From Candidatus Babeliales bacterium (GTDB taxonomy: Bacteria; Babelota; Babeliae; Babelales; Chromulinivoraceae), in NCBI GenBank assembly GCA_041660205.1, contig JBAZWT010000005.1, positions 1 through 43,259 of the forward strand: DNA of 43,259 bases, read 5' to 3'. Both the position numbers and the translations under genes were made by a program. How positions within the stretch are numbered: position 1 is the stretch's first letter; every line of letters begins with the position of its first letter. This document shows, piece by piece, positions 24,391 to 32,470 of this stretch. A model generated the notes under the pieces. It was not told the origin of the DNA. It did not search any database and was given only the letters and a program-made list of their open reading frames with translations.

Positions 24391-25133
24391 TTTTTTTGCA
24401 CCATTCGTGCCCATAAGATTGGAAATACCACATCAGAAAGAGTGCATGGTATGACAACGGCTATAAGCATTAGAATAAAAAATATACCAAAAAACTCATG
24501 GAACCCAGCAAGTCCATGGCCGATTGCATAAAAGATTGCAGCCATAGCACTAATAAACGTATGGAAAAAATGAAGAGACACAGAGTGACTTTCAGAATGT
24601 TCATCTTTCCATCTTGAAACAATTAACCCGTTGATTACACCGACAAACAAGAACGGTAAAATATTTGCTAGTTCTGTTCTAAAGCAAATATGAAGATCCA
24701 TATGGACCCCCATCAATTCACCCGCCAAATATGGTAGCAAAACGTCAGAAAGCGTACAAAAAATCGATGAAGAAACAACACCGATAAATACACCTGCCAT
24801 AATGTTTTTTGAATATCGGTAAAATGTTACCATAGAACCGCTTGCAGCAAATAAAATATGCGTAAAGTGAAAGCTATGAAATAAAATATCAAGGCCTGAA
24901 CTCATGCCACATGACCCTGAGTGATCATGTAGGTGATCATGCATGTGAGGTAATGCGTTTGCCATGCTTGCTGTAAAAAACACATGAATCATGCTCAAAA
25001 GCATTAAGGCACACGCAACTGAAAGAGTCCCGTACGGGAGGTGGTGCATTAACTCATGGGAAAAGATGTCCCAAATTGATTTTTTCGAAATATTTTTAGC
25101 ATCTAAACAGCTATTGTTGACTTCCAATGACAT
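24387..25133 (-). CDS. Histidine-rich membrane protein with internal duplication, function unknown
   Basis: 248 residues with about six helices. Two matching halves are visible: a helix opening with FHSFHFTH (85-92) leads after about 40 residues to CTLSDVLLP (126-134), and one opening with LHFFHTF (187-193) leads after about 42 residues to CTLSDVVFP (230-238). The loop between the first two helices, HMHDHLHDHSGSCG (63-76), is a strong candidate for metal binding, and histidines recur in HELMHH, HMDLH and HGLAGFH. I do not recognise a family. It is first in the pot operon, with ATGA overlap to potA, so it may be a metal- or polyamine-linked partner, or merely co-expressed. Confidence 0.7.
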   Translation of the reverse strand: MSLEVNNSCLDAKNISKKSIWDIFSHELMHHLPYGTLSVACALMLLSMIHVFFTASMANALPHMHDHLHDHSGSCGMSSGLDILFHSFHFTHILFAASGSMVTFYRYSKNIMAGVFIGVVSSSIFCTLSDVLLPYLAGELMGVHMDLHICFRTELANILPFLFVGVINGLIVSRWKDEHSESHSVSLHFFHTFISAMAAIFYAIGHGLAGFHEFFGIFFILMLIAVVIPCTLSDVVFPILWARMVQKK

Positions 25134-25175
25134 CGATCTGTCCCCATAAAAAATTGATCATATTACTGTTTTTTT

Positions 25176-25184
25176 AGTATAACA
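25176..25184 (-). promoter_or_regulatory. Candidate extended -10 promoter of the pot operon
   Basis: On the minus strand TGTTATACT gives an extended -10 element (TG-n-TATACT) about 43 bases before the first start codon. No clear -35 box. A short hairpin (atagc/gctat) lies just upstream. Confidence 0.4.
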
Positions 25185-25257
25185 ACATGATAGCTTTTGG
25201 CTATAAAAAATCATTGCTCAAAAACTGTACTGGATTTTAAAAAAAAAGAAAATATTC

Positions 25258-28215
25258 CTAAAATGCCTGGCCTAGAGTTAAGTACCAAACGCAGAGTGAT
25301 TCAAAGTCTGGACATGTGCGTTTCCATTTGAAAGCGACATCAAAACGAAGTGGGCCAATGGGTGTTTCATAACGAAGCCCAAATCCAGAGCCGGCAAAGA
25401 AATTATCCGGTCCACTTCGTAGTTCATCACTCACGCTATATTTAAACAAAGCTCCCATATCGTTAAAAATAGCTCCGCCTAAATTTTTATAAATTCCAAA
25501 TCGCACCTCAGTATTTATGTTAAACATGGTCCTGCCCCCTTGCGGAGCATAACGCCAAATATTATTTGCACACGCTGGAAGTCCTGCGTGCTGATCATAG
25601 ATGGGCTCAGTCAAAAGTCCAAACGGTGGACAATAATCACGCTCATATCCTCGAATTGAAGACTGACCACCTAAATAAAATCTTTCAATGGGTATGATCT
25701 GATTAAAACAACGATTAAATACATGACCACCTCGCAGCCGTAAGGCCAGTACAGCTTTATCAAAAAAAGAAAAATACTGAGAGTGTTCTACGAGTAATTT
25801 GCAAAAGCTTGTTTTTGTATCTAAATCAAACATACCTTTGCAAGAAATAAATGATAAATGTCCGCTACGAGGATTCATGACTGCGTCTAACTTTTGCCAA
25901 ACTATATTTGGCTCAAAAAATATGTAGGCTGGTTTTTTACCGAGCAACTCAGGATCATAATCAATGATGCTGCCCAAGCAAGGTTGATCGGCTTGCTTAA
26001 TTCCCATGAATTCAAGTCCCGTTGATCCGCTTACGGTGAACGCTGAAAAAGCATGAGTCATATTCCATAAAAATCCTTGCTGAGTGGCGCCGTACAATGA
26101 ATTTTTACTTCCTATGTACACAGGCTGCTCATAAAAAGAATCATACATCTTAAATTGGCAACGAATCCTTCTTTCAAATAACCATGGAAATTCATAGCAA
26201 GCTGTCGTATTTCTATAAAACTTAGTAACATCCACAGCCAAAGTACATTGATCCGCTATGTTAAAAAGATTTTTCACACACAGACTTCCGCCAAGTTTGT
26301 ACGTAAAACCTCTTGAAAGTTGTAAGTTTCTTCCTACTTGCTGCATACCAAAACGAGTGCGAATCTCATATCGATCAGCATGAATTAATTTCATAAATAT
26401 CGGTTTGCACAAAAATTCGTCAACGTCCTTGCTAGGATATATTTGAACTGACTCAAAAATATGCAGCGCCCTAAGATTCTTTAACGTTTGTTCAATTTTT
26501 TGCTTATCCCAATTTTCACCAGGCTCATAACAAACTTCCCTCATAATTGAAGTGTACGGAACTGTGCTATTTCCAAGAATTATTGTTTTACCAAATTTCA
26601 CCTCAGACTCTTGAAGCGATATGTTCCACGTAACATCAACTACGCACTGATCGTCATCCAAAATGCAATTGTGCAAGACGTAGCTTACAGAAACCTTAAG
26701 AAAACCTTTGTTTCGTAAATGCCGAGTAAGCCATTGTTTTTGTTCGAGAAGTAAAGAACTATCAAATCCTTTATGATACTGACAGAGCCAAACCAAAAGA
26801 AATTGCTGCTCTATGTCTGGGTATCCAGGAATATTGGCGTCTCCCATCACCCGTTTGCGACCTTCGTCAATGGTCAAAACTAAATCACGAGTATGATCTT
26901 TTTTGCCTTTTATATAATCTTCTTTAACAATTTTTGCATCCCAATATCCTGCTTGTCTGTAGATTTTAACAAGCTGCTCTAAAGTTTTTTTCACAACTTC
27001 TTTATCAAAGAACTTTGCCTTTAACGGTTGAAAATAAGCAGCTTTAATTAAAGATGCGGCAGAAGAATTACCATTGTTTTTAAGATAAGCAGATGAAATA
27101 AGAATCCTGCTACCTTCGTTAATAATACAAAAAACCTTGTCTTTCTCCTCGCGGACAGAAACACGCACAGTCCAAAAGCCTTTGCTTTTGTAAAGCTGCA
27201 CGATTTCATCACTGATTACAGAGCTAGGAAAATGCCATGCCGATTTTCCATACAGCAGTAAATGATCTAAAAGCTGCTGGTGATTGTAAAAAGAATTACC
27301 CACAAAAACAAATTCTTTTTTTCTATCTATCGTTATAACAAATTCAACGTCTACCGCTTTTTTATCCATATGCAATTTTTCTTGCACGCCTATATCAAGA
27401 ACCATAAAACCTTGATTTTCAAGCAAGATTTTAATCTTACTGCACATATTTTTAACAAGACTTTGCGAGTAAGACTTTAAGCGTATTTTGTCACAGCATA
27501 CATTCGTAATTTTTTGATATATTTTTTCAGTTTCAAGCTGAGTGATACGGGCAGCACCATCAACTTTAAAAGTAACTTTATCAACACTAAACCTTGGTCC
27601 TTTTTTTAAATAGATATCGACAGAGACGCAAGCTTCTTTTTCATGCTTTACAACATTGTCTACCAGCTGCGCATGAAAATAACCCAACTCATGAAATATT
27701 TTTCTCATAGCCTCTATGGAATGATAGTGCTTTTGCTGATCAAAATGGTCACCGATATCAATTAAATACGCGTTTTTATAACGATCTTTTCCATGCAACA
27801 AACCAGAAACGTTTAAACGAGATAGCGTAAAATGCTTCACCAAATAAAGCTCAAAATGATAACTAGTTGCGTCCTTACGATATATTTTCAAATTAATATC
27901 TTTAAACGTGCCCATCTGCTTGAGGTAAAAAAGGGCCACAGCTATATCTTTTTTAGTCATAACTGCATGACTCTTTAGTCCGGACACTGACGCCAGCTCA
28001 TCAAAATCACACCTGGTATCGATACAATATTTTATAGATTGAACAAATATTTCATCGGGCAAACATTGATCAATGTCACGGCGAAAGAGGTCTGATAAAC
28101 CGTCAATTGAGCAAACAAAATCGCCAATCTCATTGAATGGATCTTTACAACCTGCCTGATCTGATGCTTGCAATGAACTAAAAAAGAAGAGGAAGAAAAA
28201 AAGAAAATTGTACAC
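25258..28215 (-). CDS. bamA: Outer-membrane assembly protein, BamA/Omp85 family, about seven POTRA units
   Basis: 985 residues. A signal peptide (FLFFFLFFFSSLQA), then about 590 residues of repeated POTRA-like units, each ending in a G-Y/F-[FLW] turn and a strand (LGYFHAQLV, QGFMVLDIGV, KGFWTVRVSV, AGYWDAKIV, KGFLKVSVSY, LHIFESVQIY). I count seven, against five in Escherichia coli BamA. A 16-strand barrel type C-terminus follows, with RFYLGGQSSIRGYERDY (the conserved GG...RGY lid motif, near 845-860), GAIFNDMGALF and a terminal phenylalanine, the outer-membrane targeting signal. It inserts barrel proteins into the outer membrane. The start is GTG (28215); no ATG is available. Several cysteines occur, more than usual. 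TamA is the alternative. Confidence 0.92.
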   Translation of the reverse strand: MYNFLFFFLFFFSSLQASDQAGCKDPFNEIGDFVCSIDGLSDLFRRDIDQCLPDEIFVQSIKYCIDTRCDFDELASVSGLKSHAVMTKKDIAVALFYLKQMGTFKDINLKIYRKDATSYHFELYLVKHFTLSRLNVSGLLHGKDRYKNAYLIDIGDHFDQQKHYHSIEAMRKIFHELGYFHAQLVDNVVKHEKEACVSVDIYLKKGPRFSVDKVTFKVDGAARITQLETEKIYQKITNVCCDKIRLKSYSQSLVKNMCSKIKILLENQGFMVLDIGVQEKLHMDKKAVDVEFVITIDRKKEFVFVGNSFYNHQQLLDHLLLYGKSAWHFPSSVISDEIVQLYKSKGFWTVRVSVREEKDKVFCIINEGSRILISSAYLKNNGNSSAASLIKAAYFQPLKAKFFDKEVVKKTLEQLVKIYRQAGYWDAKIVKEDYIKGKKDHTRDLVLTIDEGRKRVMGDANIPGYPDIEQQFLLVWLCQYHKGFDSSLLLEQKQWLTRHLRNKGFLKVSVSYVLHNCILDDDQCVVDVTWNISLQESEVKFGKTIILGNSTVPYTSIMREVCYEPGENWDKQKIEQTLKNLRALHIFESVQIYPSKDVDEFLCKPIFMKLIHADRYEIRTRFGMQQVGRNLQLSRGFTYKLGGSLCVKNLFNIADQCTLAVDVTKFYRNTTACYEFPWLFERRIRCQFKMYDSFYEQPVYIGSKNSLYGATQQGFLWNMTHAFSAFTVSGSTGLEFMGIKQADQPCLGSIIDYDPELLGKKPAYIFFEPNIVWQKLDAVMNPRSGHLSFISCKGMFDLDTKTSFCKLLVEHSQYFSFFDKAVLALRLRGGHVFNRCFNQIIPIERFYLGGQSSIRGYERDYCPPFGLLTEPIYDQHAGLPACANNIWRYAPQGGRTMFNINTEVRFGIYKNLGGAIFNDMGALFKYSVSDELRSGPDNFFAGSGFGLRYETPIGPLRFDVAFKWKRTCPDFESLCVWYLTLGQAF

Positions 28216-28289
28216 AAAAATGATTCCACGTAGCTCGTATATTTATTTGACTTGTAACCAGAATACCATGTTTTGGAAGCTTTTTATAT

Positions 28290-28462
28290 CCCTCGATACT
28301 TTTTGCTAAAGCAAAACACTCGGGACGAACGACGAGTGGGAAAAAGCATGCGTAGAATGGATCGGGACAAACGACTGGATGGTGAAAGTGTGTAATATTT
28401 CTTCCCTAGTCGTTCGTCCCGAGTATCCGTCGTAGCCTTGGCGAAGTCGGATGTATCGAGGG
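28290..28462. repeat. Dispersed structured repeat, copy 2
   Basis: Lies in the divergent gap between bamA and gltX and fills most of this 318-base gene-free stretch. Unit one (28290-28333) is ccctcgatac, a hairpin ttttgct/agcaaaa, then cactcgggacgaacgac. The inverted unit (28409-28462) is gtcgttcgtcccgagt, a hairpin atccg/cggat, then tgtatcgaggg. The 75 bases between the units show no gene. Compared with copy 1 the conserved blocks are almost unchanged, while the inner hairpins differ in sequence but still pair. The remainder of the gap (28216-28289, 28463-28545) must hold the promoters of bamA and gltX; I see no convincing boxes. Confidence 0.85.
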
Positions 28463-28545
28463 ATAAAAACAATATTGCTCTCAACATTCATATAAATTCT
28501 GTTATGCTAAAAAAATAATGTGTAAACCTTAAAATGTATGGTGTT

Positions 28546-29967
28546 ATGAACTCAGTAAGAACCCGATTCGCCCCTTCTCCAACAGGCATTATGCATATTG
28601 GAAATGTCAGAGCAGCGCTTTTCAACTATCTTTTTGCCAAGCAAAACAATGGAACATTTGTTTTACGTATCGAAGATACTGACCAACAAAGAAACATTGA
28701 ACTCGGAACGCATCACATCATAAGACATTTAAACTGGCTCGGACTTACGTACACTGAAGGCCCAGAAGTTGGTGGAGACTTTGGTCCTTACTTTCAATCA
28801 CAACGATCTGATACTTATCAAAAACACTTAGACAAGCTTTATGAAAAAGATTTCGTTTATCGTTGTTTTTGTACCCCTGAAGAACTTGAGATACGTAGAA
28901 ATCGTCAAATTGCTATGAAACGAGCTCCTCGTTACGAAGGCACTTGTTTAAAACTGACAAAAGAAGAAGCTGCACAAAAGCTTAACGATAAAACTTCGTA
29001 CATCTGGCGTATGAAAGTAGATAGTTCCAAAAAAGTATCTTTTAAGGATCTTGCTCGTGGCATCTTAGAATTTGACCTACAACACTTTTCAGACTTCCCT
29101 TTAACTCGTGAAGATGGAACATTTACCTTCATTTTTGCAAACTGCATTGATGATTGTGAAATGGAAATGACTCATGTCTTCCGAGGTGAAGAACATTTAT
29201 CAAACACCGTAAGCCAAACCGTTTTGTATCAAGCATTAGATTACAAACTTCCTACTTTTTGGCATTTGCCGATTTTGTGCAACCAAGAAGGTAAAAAACT
29301 TTCTAAACGGGACAAAGGCTTTTCTTTAGACGACGTTGAAAATCAAGGATTTTTACCAGAAGCAGTATGCAACTATCTTGGTATTTTAGGTGCGTCATTC
29401 CAGCAAGAAATCATGTCTCTGGAAGAATTGGCAAAAACCTATAAATTCGATCATCTTCATGGCGCGAGCCAAATCAAGTATGATGTTGAAAAATTAAAAT
29501 GGATGAATCACAAATGGATTGCTGGTTATGACTTGGACAAATTAGTTCAACTATGCAAACCATTTTTAGCAAAACAATATGATCTTTCAAAAATTTCAGA
29601 TGAGCAATTAACTCTTTTGATTAAATTAGTTCAAAACGATCTACAAACGCTTCTCGATAGTGTTGAGCTGTTGAAATTTTATTTTGAAAAACCGAACGTC
29701 ACACGCGAAACACTCAGTGGCATCATAGAATCGCAAAAAATCGATTCATTATGCAATATTTTAAAAAGTGAGCCTGTAACTACGACGTGGGATCAATTCT
29801 TATCAAACATCAAACCAAAGAGCAAAGAAGCTGGAGTCGCTGATAAAGAGATGTTTGGCACAGTTCGAACATTGCTGACAGGCAGCCCAAAGGGTATGCA
29901 AATTAATGATTTGTTTATCTGCCTGGGAGCAAAAGAATTTTTTGCACGAATTAAGCAGCAGTTATAA
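28546..29967 (+). CDS. gltX: Glutamyl-tRNA synthetase
   Basis: Charges tRNA-Glu. A class I synthetase with VRTRFAPSPTGIMHIGN at the start (HIGN at 17-20), LRIEDTDQQRN, FPLTREDGTFTF and KLSKRDKG (about 250-257, the KMSKS-type motif). Length (473 from this start) is normal for bacterial GltX. An ATG four codons upstream (28534) is in frame, but family members begin at this position. Whether it also charges tRNA-Gln cannot be decided. Converges on the exported-protein gene at 29997, with a weak shared terminator. Confidence 0.96.
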   Translation: MNSVRTRFAPSPTGIMHIGNVRAALFNYLFAKQNNGTFVLRIEDTDQQRNIELGTHHIIRHLNWLGLTYTEGPEVGGDFGPYFQSQRSDTYQKHLDKLYEKDFVYRCFCTPEELEIRRNRQIAMKRAPRYEGTCLKLTKEEAAQKLNDKTSYIWRMKVDSSKKVSFKDLARGILEFDLQHFSDFPLTREDGTFTFIFANCIDDCEMEMTHVFRGEEHLSNTVSQTVLYQALDYKLPTFWHLPILCNQEGKKLSKRDKGFSLDDVENQGFLPEAVCNYLGILGASFQQEIMSLEELAKTYKFDHLHGASQIKYDVEKLKWMNHKWIAGYDLDKLVQLCKPFLAKQYDLSKISDEQLTLLIKLVQNDLQTLLDSVELLKFYFEKPNVTRETLSGIIESQKIDSLCNILKSEPVTTTWDQFLSNIKPKSKEAGVADKEMFGTVRTLLTGSPKGMQINDLFICLGAKEFFARIKQQL

Positions 29968-29990
29968 TTACTTTTCGTCTGTAATTATTT
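29964..29990. terminator. Weak bidirectional terminator
   Basis: Stem ataattac (29964-29971) / gtaattat (29981-29988), AT-rich, followed by tttt. It overlaps the gltX stop and lies between convergent genes. Confidence 0.45.
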
Positions 29991-29996
29991 TAACAC

Positions 29997-30800
29997 TTAT
30001 GACTCAAAGAATTTGATCACTTCCAGCTGGAGCATAGTCAGAACAGGAGCTGATATTTTGCTACCACTATAATGTGGATTAGATTGCAACACTTGAAATT
30101 GATAATCACTTAAGCTTGCTCTTTTGCTTAAATCACCTGTTATTGATTCAATTTTCTTTTTAGATAACATACAAAGCTGATCTATCGTTAACCAACGAAT
30201 GTTATCAGGGGTCAACGTGTTAAAAAGATCATCTTCAATCAATGCTAATGCCTCTGGCGGTACAGTTCTTAGTGTTTGAGAAAGCACAATCTCATCTTCT
30301 CTAGAAATTTCGCGCCCATGCACTCTCTGCTCATTGATACATCTCAGTTTTTTAACAAGTTTACTTTGCTGTGTAAAAAAATTAATAAAATATAGTTGAG
30401 CCCTATCTATATCGTTATAAAGATTAATCACCTTTTCTGTTTGTACATATCTGTGCCATGGCAATTTCAACAATGACTTATCTATCTTCTTATTTGCTAT
30501 GGCATAAATGTAAGCTTGTTTAAACTTATCAGAAGTTACATTGCAATCATCAAGCTCAAGGCTCCGACAAGACTGTTTGAATTCTGAATATCGATAAGAC
30601 TGTTTGAATCCTGAATCATGCGTTTCTTGAGAAATTTCAGCAAGGGCTAAATCTAATTCTTCAAGCTCTTCAAGAGTAATATCATGTCTAAAGCCTAGCT
30701 CACGAGGATTTGCGGAGTTTAAAGCTACCAGTGATGCATGTACATTATTTTGCATACTTGAAAAAATAACAAGAACCATTGAGATATTAACTTTTAACAT
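29997..30800 (-). CDS. Exported protein, function unknown
   Basis: 267 residues with a signal peptide (MLKVNISMVLVIFSSM, cleavage near VHA). The mature protein is mainly helical and charged, with an early acidic segment (ITLEELEELDLALAEI) and a short tandem duplication, GFKQSYRYSEFKQSCRS, encoded by two 24-base direct repeats (about 30570-30615). The C-terminal half has regular leucines. No family recognised. A good Shine-Dalgarno (agagga) precedes the ATG. Single gene; a candidate envelope or secreted factor. Confidence 0.6.
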   Translation of the reverse strand: MLKVNISMVLVIFSSMQNNVHASLVALNSANPRELGFRHDITLEELEELDLALAEISQETHDSGFKQSYRYSEFKQSCRSLELDDCNVTSDKFKQAYIYAIANKKIDKSLLKLPWHRYVQTEKVINLYNDIDRAQLYFINFFTQQSKLVKKLRCINEQRVHGREISREDEIVLSQTLRTVPPEALALIEDDLFNTLTPDNIRWLTIDQLCMLSKKKIESITGDLSKRASLSDYQFQVLQSNPHYSGSKISAPVLTMLQLEVIKFFES

Positions 30801-30877
30801 TAAATATGCTCCTCTGTTTTAGCTTTTTAGTTCTAAGCGTTAATGTATGAAATTTTATATTTTATTTGGAAGAGTTG

Positions 30878-31129
30878 TTATTTTTTTTGACCAGTTATGA
30901 AGCGATTGGGCAATTGCTGTAGATCAAAAACAATACCTTGCTCAATAAGTTTATGCATAACATCTAAAAAAACATCTAGCAAATCTGGTGCTACAAAAAA
31001 CTCAAAGAGGCTTTGATCTTTGTCCAGGGTACGATCAAAGGCTACATACTCTGTAAACCTTAGCGTTGAGCTAACGATCCAGCATAACTCTTTTTTAACA
31101 TGTGCTTGAAAGTATAAAGAATATTGCAT
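30878..31129 (-). CDS. Small protein resembling DUF4911
   Basis: 83 residues, no signal peptide. The order of features (a basic residue pair with glutamate near 12-14, a helix, RTLDKDQSLFEFFVAPD, then a helix and LPNRF) resembles short DUF4911 proteins, in which a strand ending in VAPD or VAPG is characteristic. The match is by eye. It is a cytosolic, probably alpha/beta protein. It diverges from the APC permease at 31253 and follows no operon partner closely; the next gene on its strand starts at 30800. Confidence 0.5.
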   Translation of the reverse strand: MQYSLYFQAHVKKELCWIVSSTLRFTEYVAFDRTLDKDQSLFEFFVAPDLLDVFLDVMHKLIEQGIVFDLQQLPNRFITGQKK

Positions 31130-31162
31130 AAGTTATTTTTTTTTAAGAACTTGGTTTAAAAC

Positions 31163-31191
31163 TTGTTTGTAGCATACTACAATGTTATAAC
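31163..31191 (+). promoter_or_regulatory. Candidate promoter with palindromic operator for the APC permease
   Basis: TTGTTT (31163-31168), 17-bp spacer, TATAAC (31186-31191). The spacer contains a perfect inverted repeat ttgtag-cata-ctacaa (31167-31172 / 31177-31182), a plausible repressor site between the boxes. Confidence 0.45.
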
Positions 31192-31252
31192 CTTACCATA
31201 TCAACTCAAATTTGTAGAATTTTAAGTTAGTTTTGTATGAAAAGGAAACTAC

Positions 31253-32455
31253 ATGACCACAAGCAACGAAGGCAAAATAGGCATCAATACCGCTGTCACC
31301 ATTGGAATGAAATCAATGATCGGCGCTGGAATCTTTAGCACGACTTCTTTGCTTGGTTCAAAAATTGGTCCAGCAGGAATTCTGGCTTATCTTTTAGCAT
31401 TCGCTGCTGTTTGGTTTATCGCTCAATCATTTGCTCGAGTTGCATATCTTTACCCTCAAGAAGGTTCTTTTTATAACTATGCCAAACAAGCTGGCGGTCA
31501 TACACTCGGCCTTATGGCAGCTGGCGCATATCTCATTGGTCTTTTAATTGCTATGGGTCTTTTAACTAAAATAGCTGGAATGTACATACAAGCATTTTTT
31601 CCAGAAATATCTTTAACAATGATAAATCTTTTAACAGTTGGGTTACTCATTGCGCTCAACGTTTTTGGCATGAAACTTTCAAGCATGGGGATTTATTTTT
31701 TACTATCGCTCACGCTCTACGCGATCACCATGACAAGCGCTTTATGCCTGAGCAATTTTAATACAGCTCATCTTTTTCCATTTATGCCATACGGCTTTGG
31801 TAGCGTACTAGCAGGAACTAAAGTTGCAGTATTTGGCCTTTTCGGATTTGAAAGCATCGCTTCACTGTTTAATATTATGAAAAATCCTGAGCAAAATGTT
31901 CCAAAAGCATTACGCCTGACAATACTTTTTGTTGGTATAATCTATTTTGTTTTTATTGGATCTATTTTAATAGGAATTCCACAAGAGGTGTTCCTTCTTC
32001 TTCCAGATATCACCATTCCACAAACACTCATCCAAGTTTTTCCAAATCATCCATGGATCATTAGATCAATTGGCGTTTCAATTCTTTTTGCAATTTTAGG
32101 CACCATCCACGCTATGCTCTGGTCTTCAAGCCAGTTTATGTTGTCTTATTTTAAAGTTTTAAATAACAAGAGTATCAATCGCCTCAAACCTACTTCAAAA
32201 ACATGCGTTATTATCGGTGGATCTATTATTCTGTTTATGTGCTTAACAATTACAGACATTAAAACATTTTTTAGTTTAACTGATACCTTTATACTTTTTG
32301 CATTTATTACTACTATCATTCCTCTGCTCAAACTTAAAAGTGAATGGAAATCAGGGCAAAATTATATTACAGTATTGGGCCTGATCTCCGCTTTAATTAT
32401 TTTTGCAGTAGCTGGAGAAGCACTCGTAAAAAATCTTATAACGTGGTTCCATTAA
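31253..32455 (+). CDS. Amino acid permease, APC superfamily
   Basis: 400 residues and about twelve helices. The first helix has the APC hallmark GMKSMIGAGIFSTTSLLG (18-35; unwound G-x-G region), followed by GPAGILAYLLAF and YPQEGSFYNYAKQAGG, the typical YPxxGG-like block. FGLFGFESIASLFN (near 196-210) corresponds to helix 6, and NPEQNVPKAL to the following loop. Substrate is unknown; amino acid uptake from the host is the natural role. AAGG precedes the ATG. The outer-membrane-like gene follows 15 bases downstream, so the two are probably co-transcribed. Confidence 0.85.
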   Translation: MTTSNEGKIGINTAVTIGMKSMIGAGIFSTTSLLGSKIGPAGILAYLLAFAAVWFIAQSFARVAYLYPQEGSFYNYAKQAGGHTLGLMAAGAYLIGLLIAMGLLTKIAGMYIQAFFPEISLTMINLLTVGLLIALNVFGMKLSSMGIYFLLSLTLYAITMTSALCLSNFNTAHLFPFMPYGFGSVLAGTKVAVFGLFGFESIASLFNIMKNPEQNVPKALRLTILFVGIIYFVFIGSILIGIPQEVFLLLPDITIPQTLIQVFPNHPWIIRSIGVSILFAILGTIHAMLWSSSQFMLSYFKVLNNKSINRLKPTSKTCVIIGGSIILFMCLTITDIKTFFSLTDTFILFAFITTIIPLLKLKSEWKSGQNYITVLGLISALIIFAVAGEALVKNLITWFH

Positions 32456-32470
32456 AAAGGATGAGCTCAT

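Noticed and set aside
28284..28491. Two small minus-strand ORFs inside repeat copy 2.
   Set aside because: Same reason: stop-free palindromic repeat, no ribosome site, no family resemblance.
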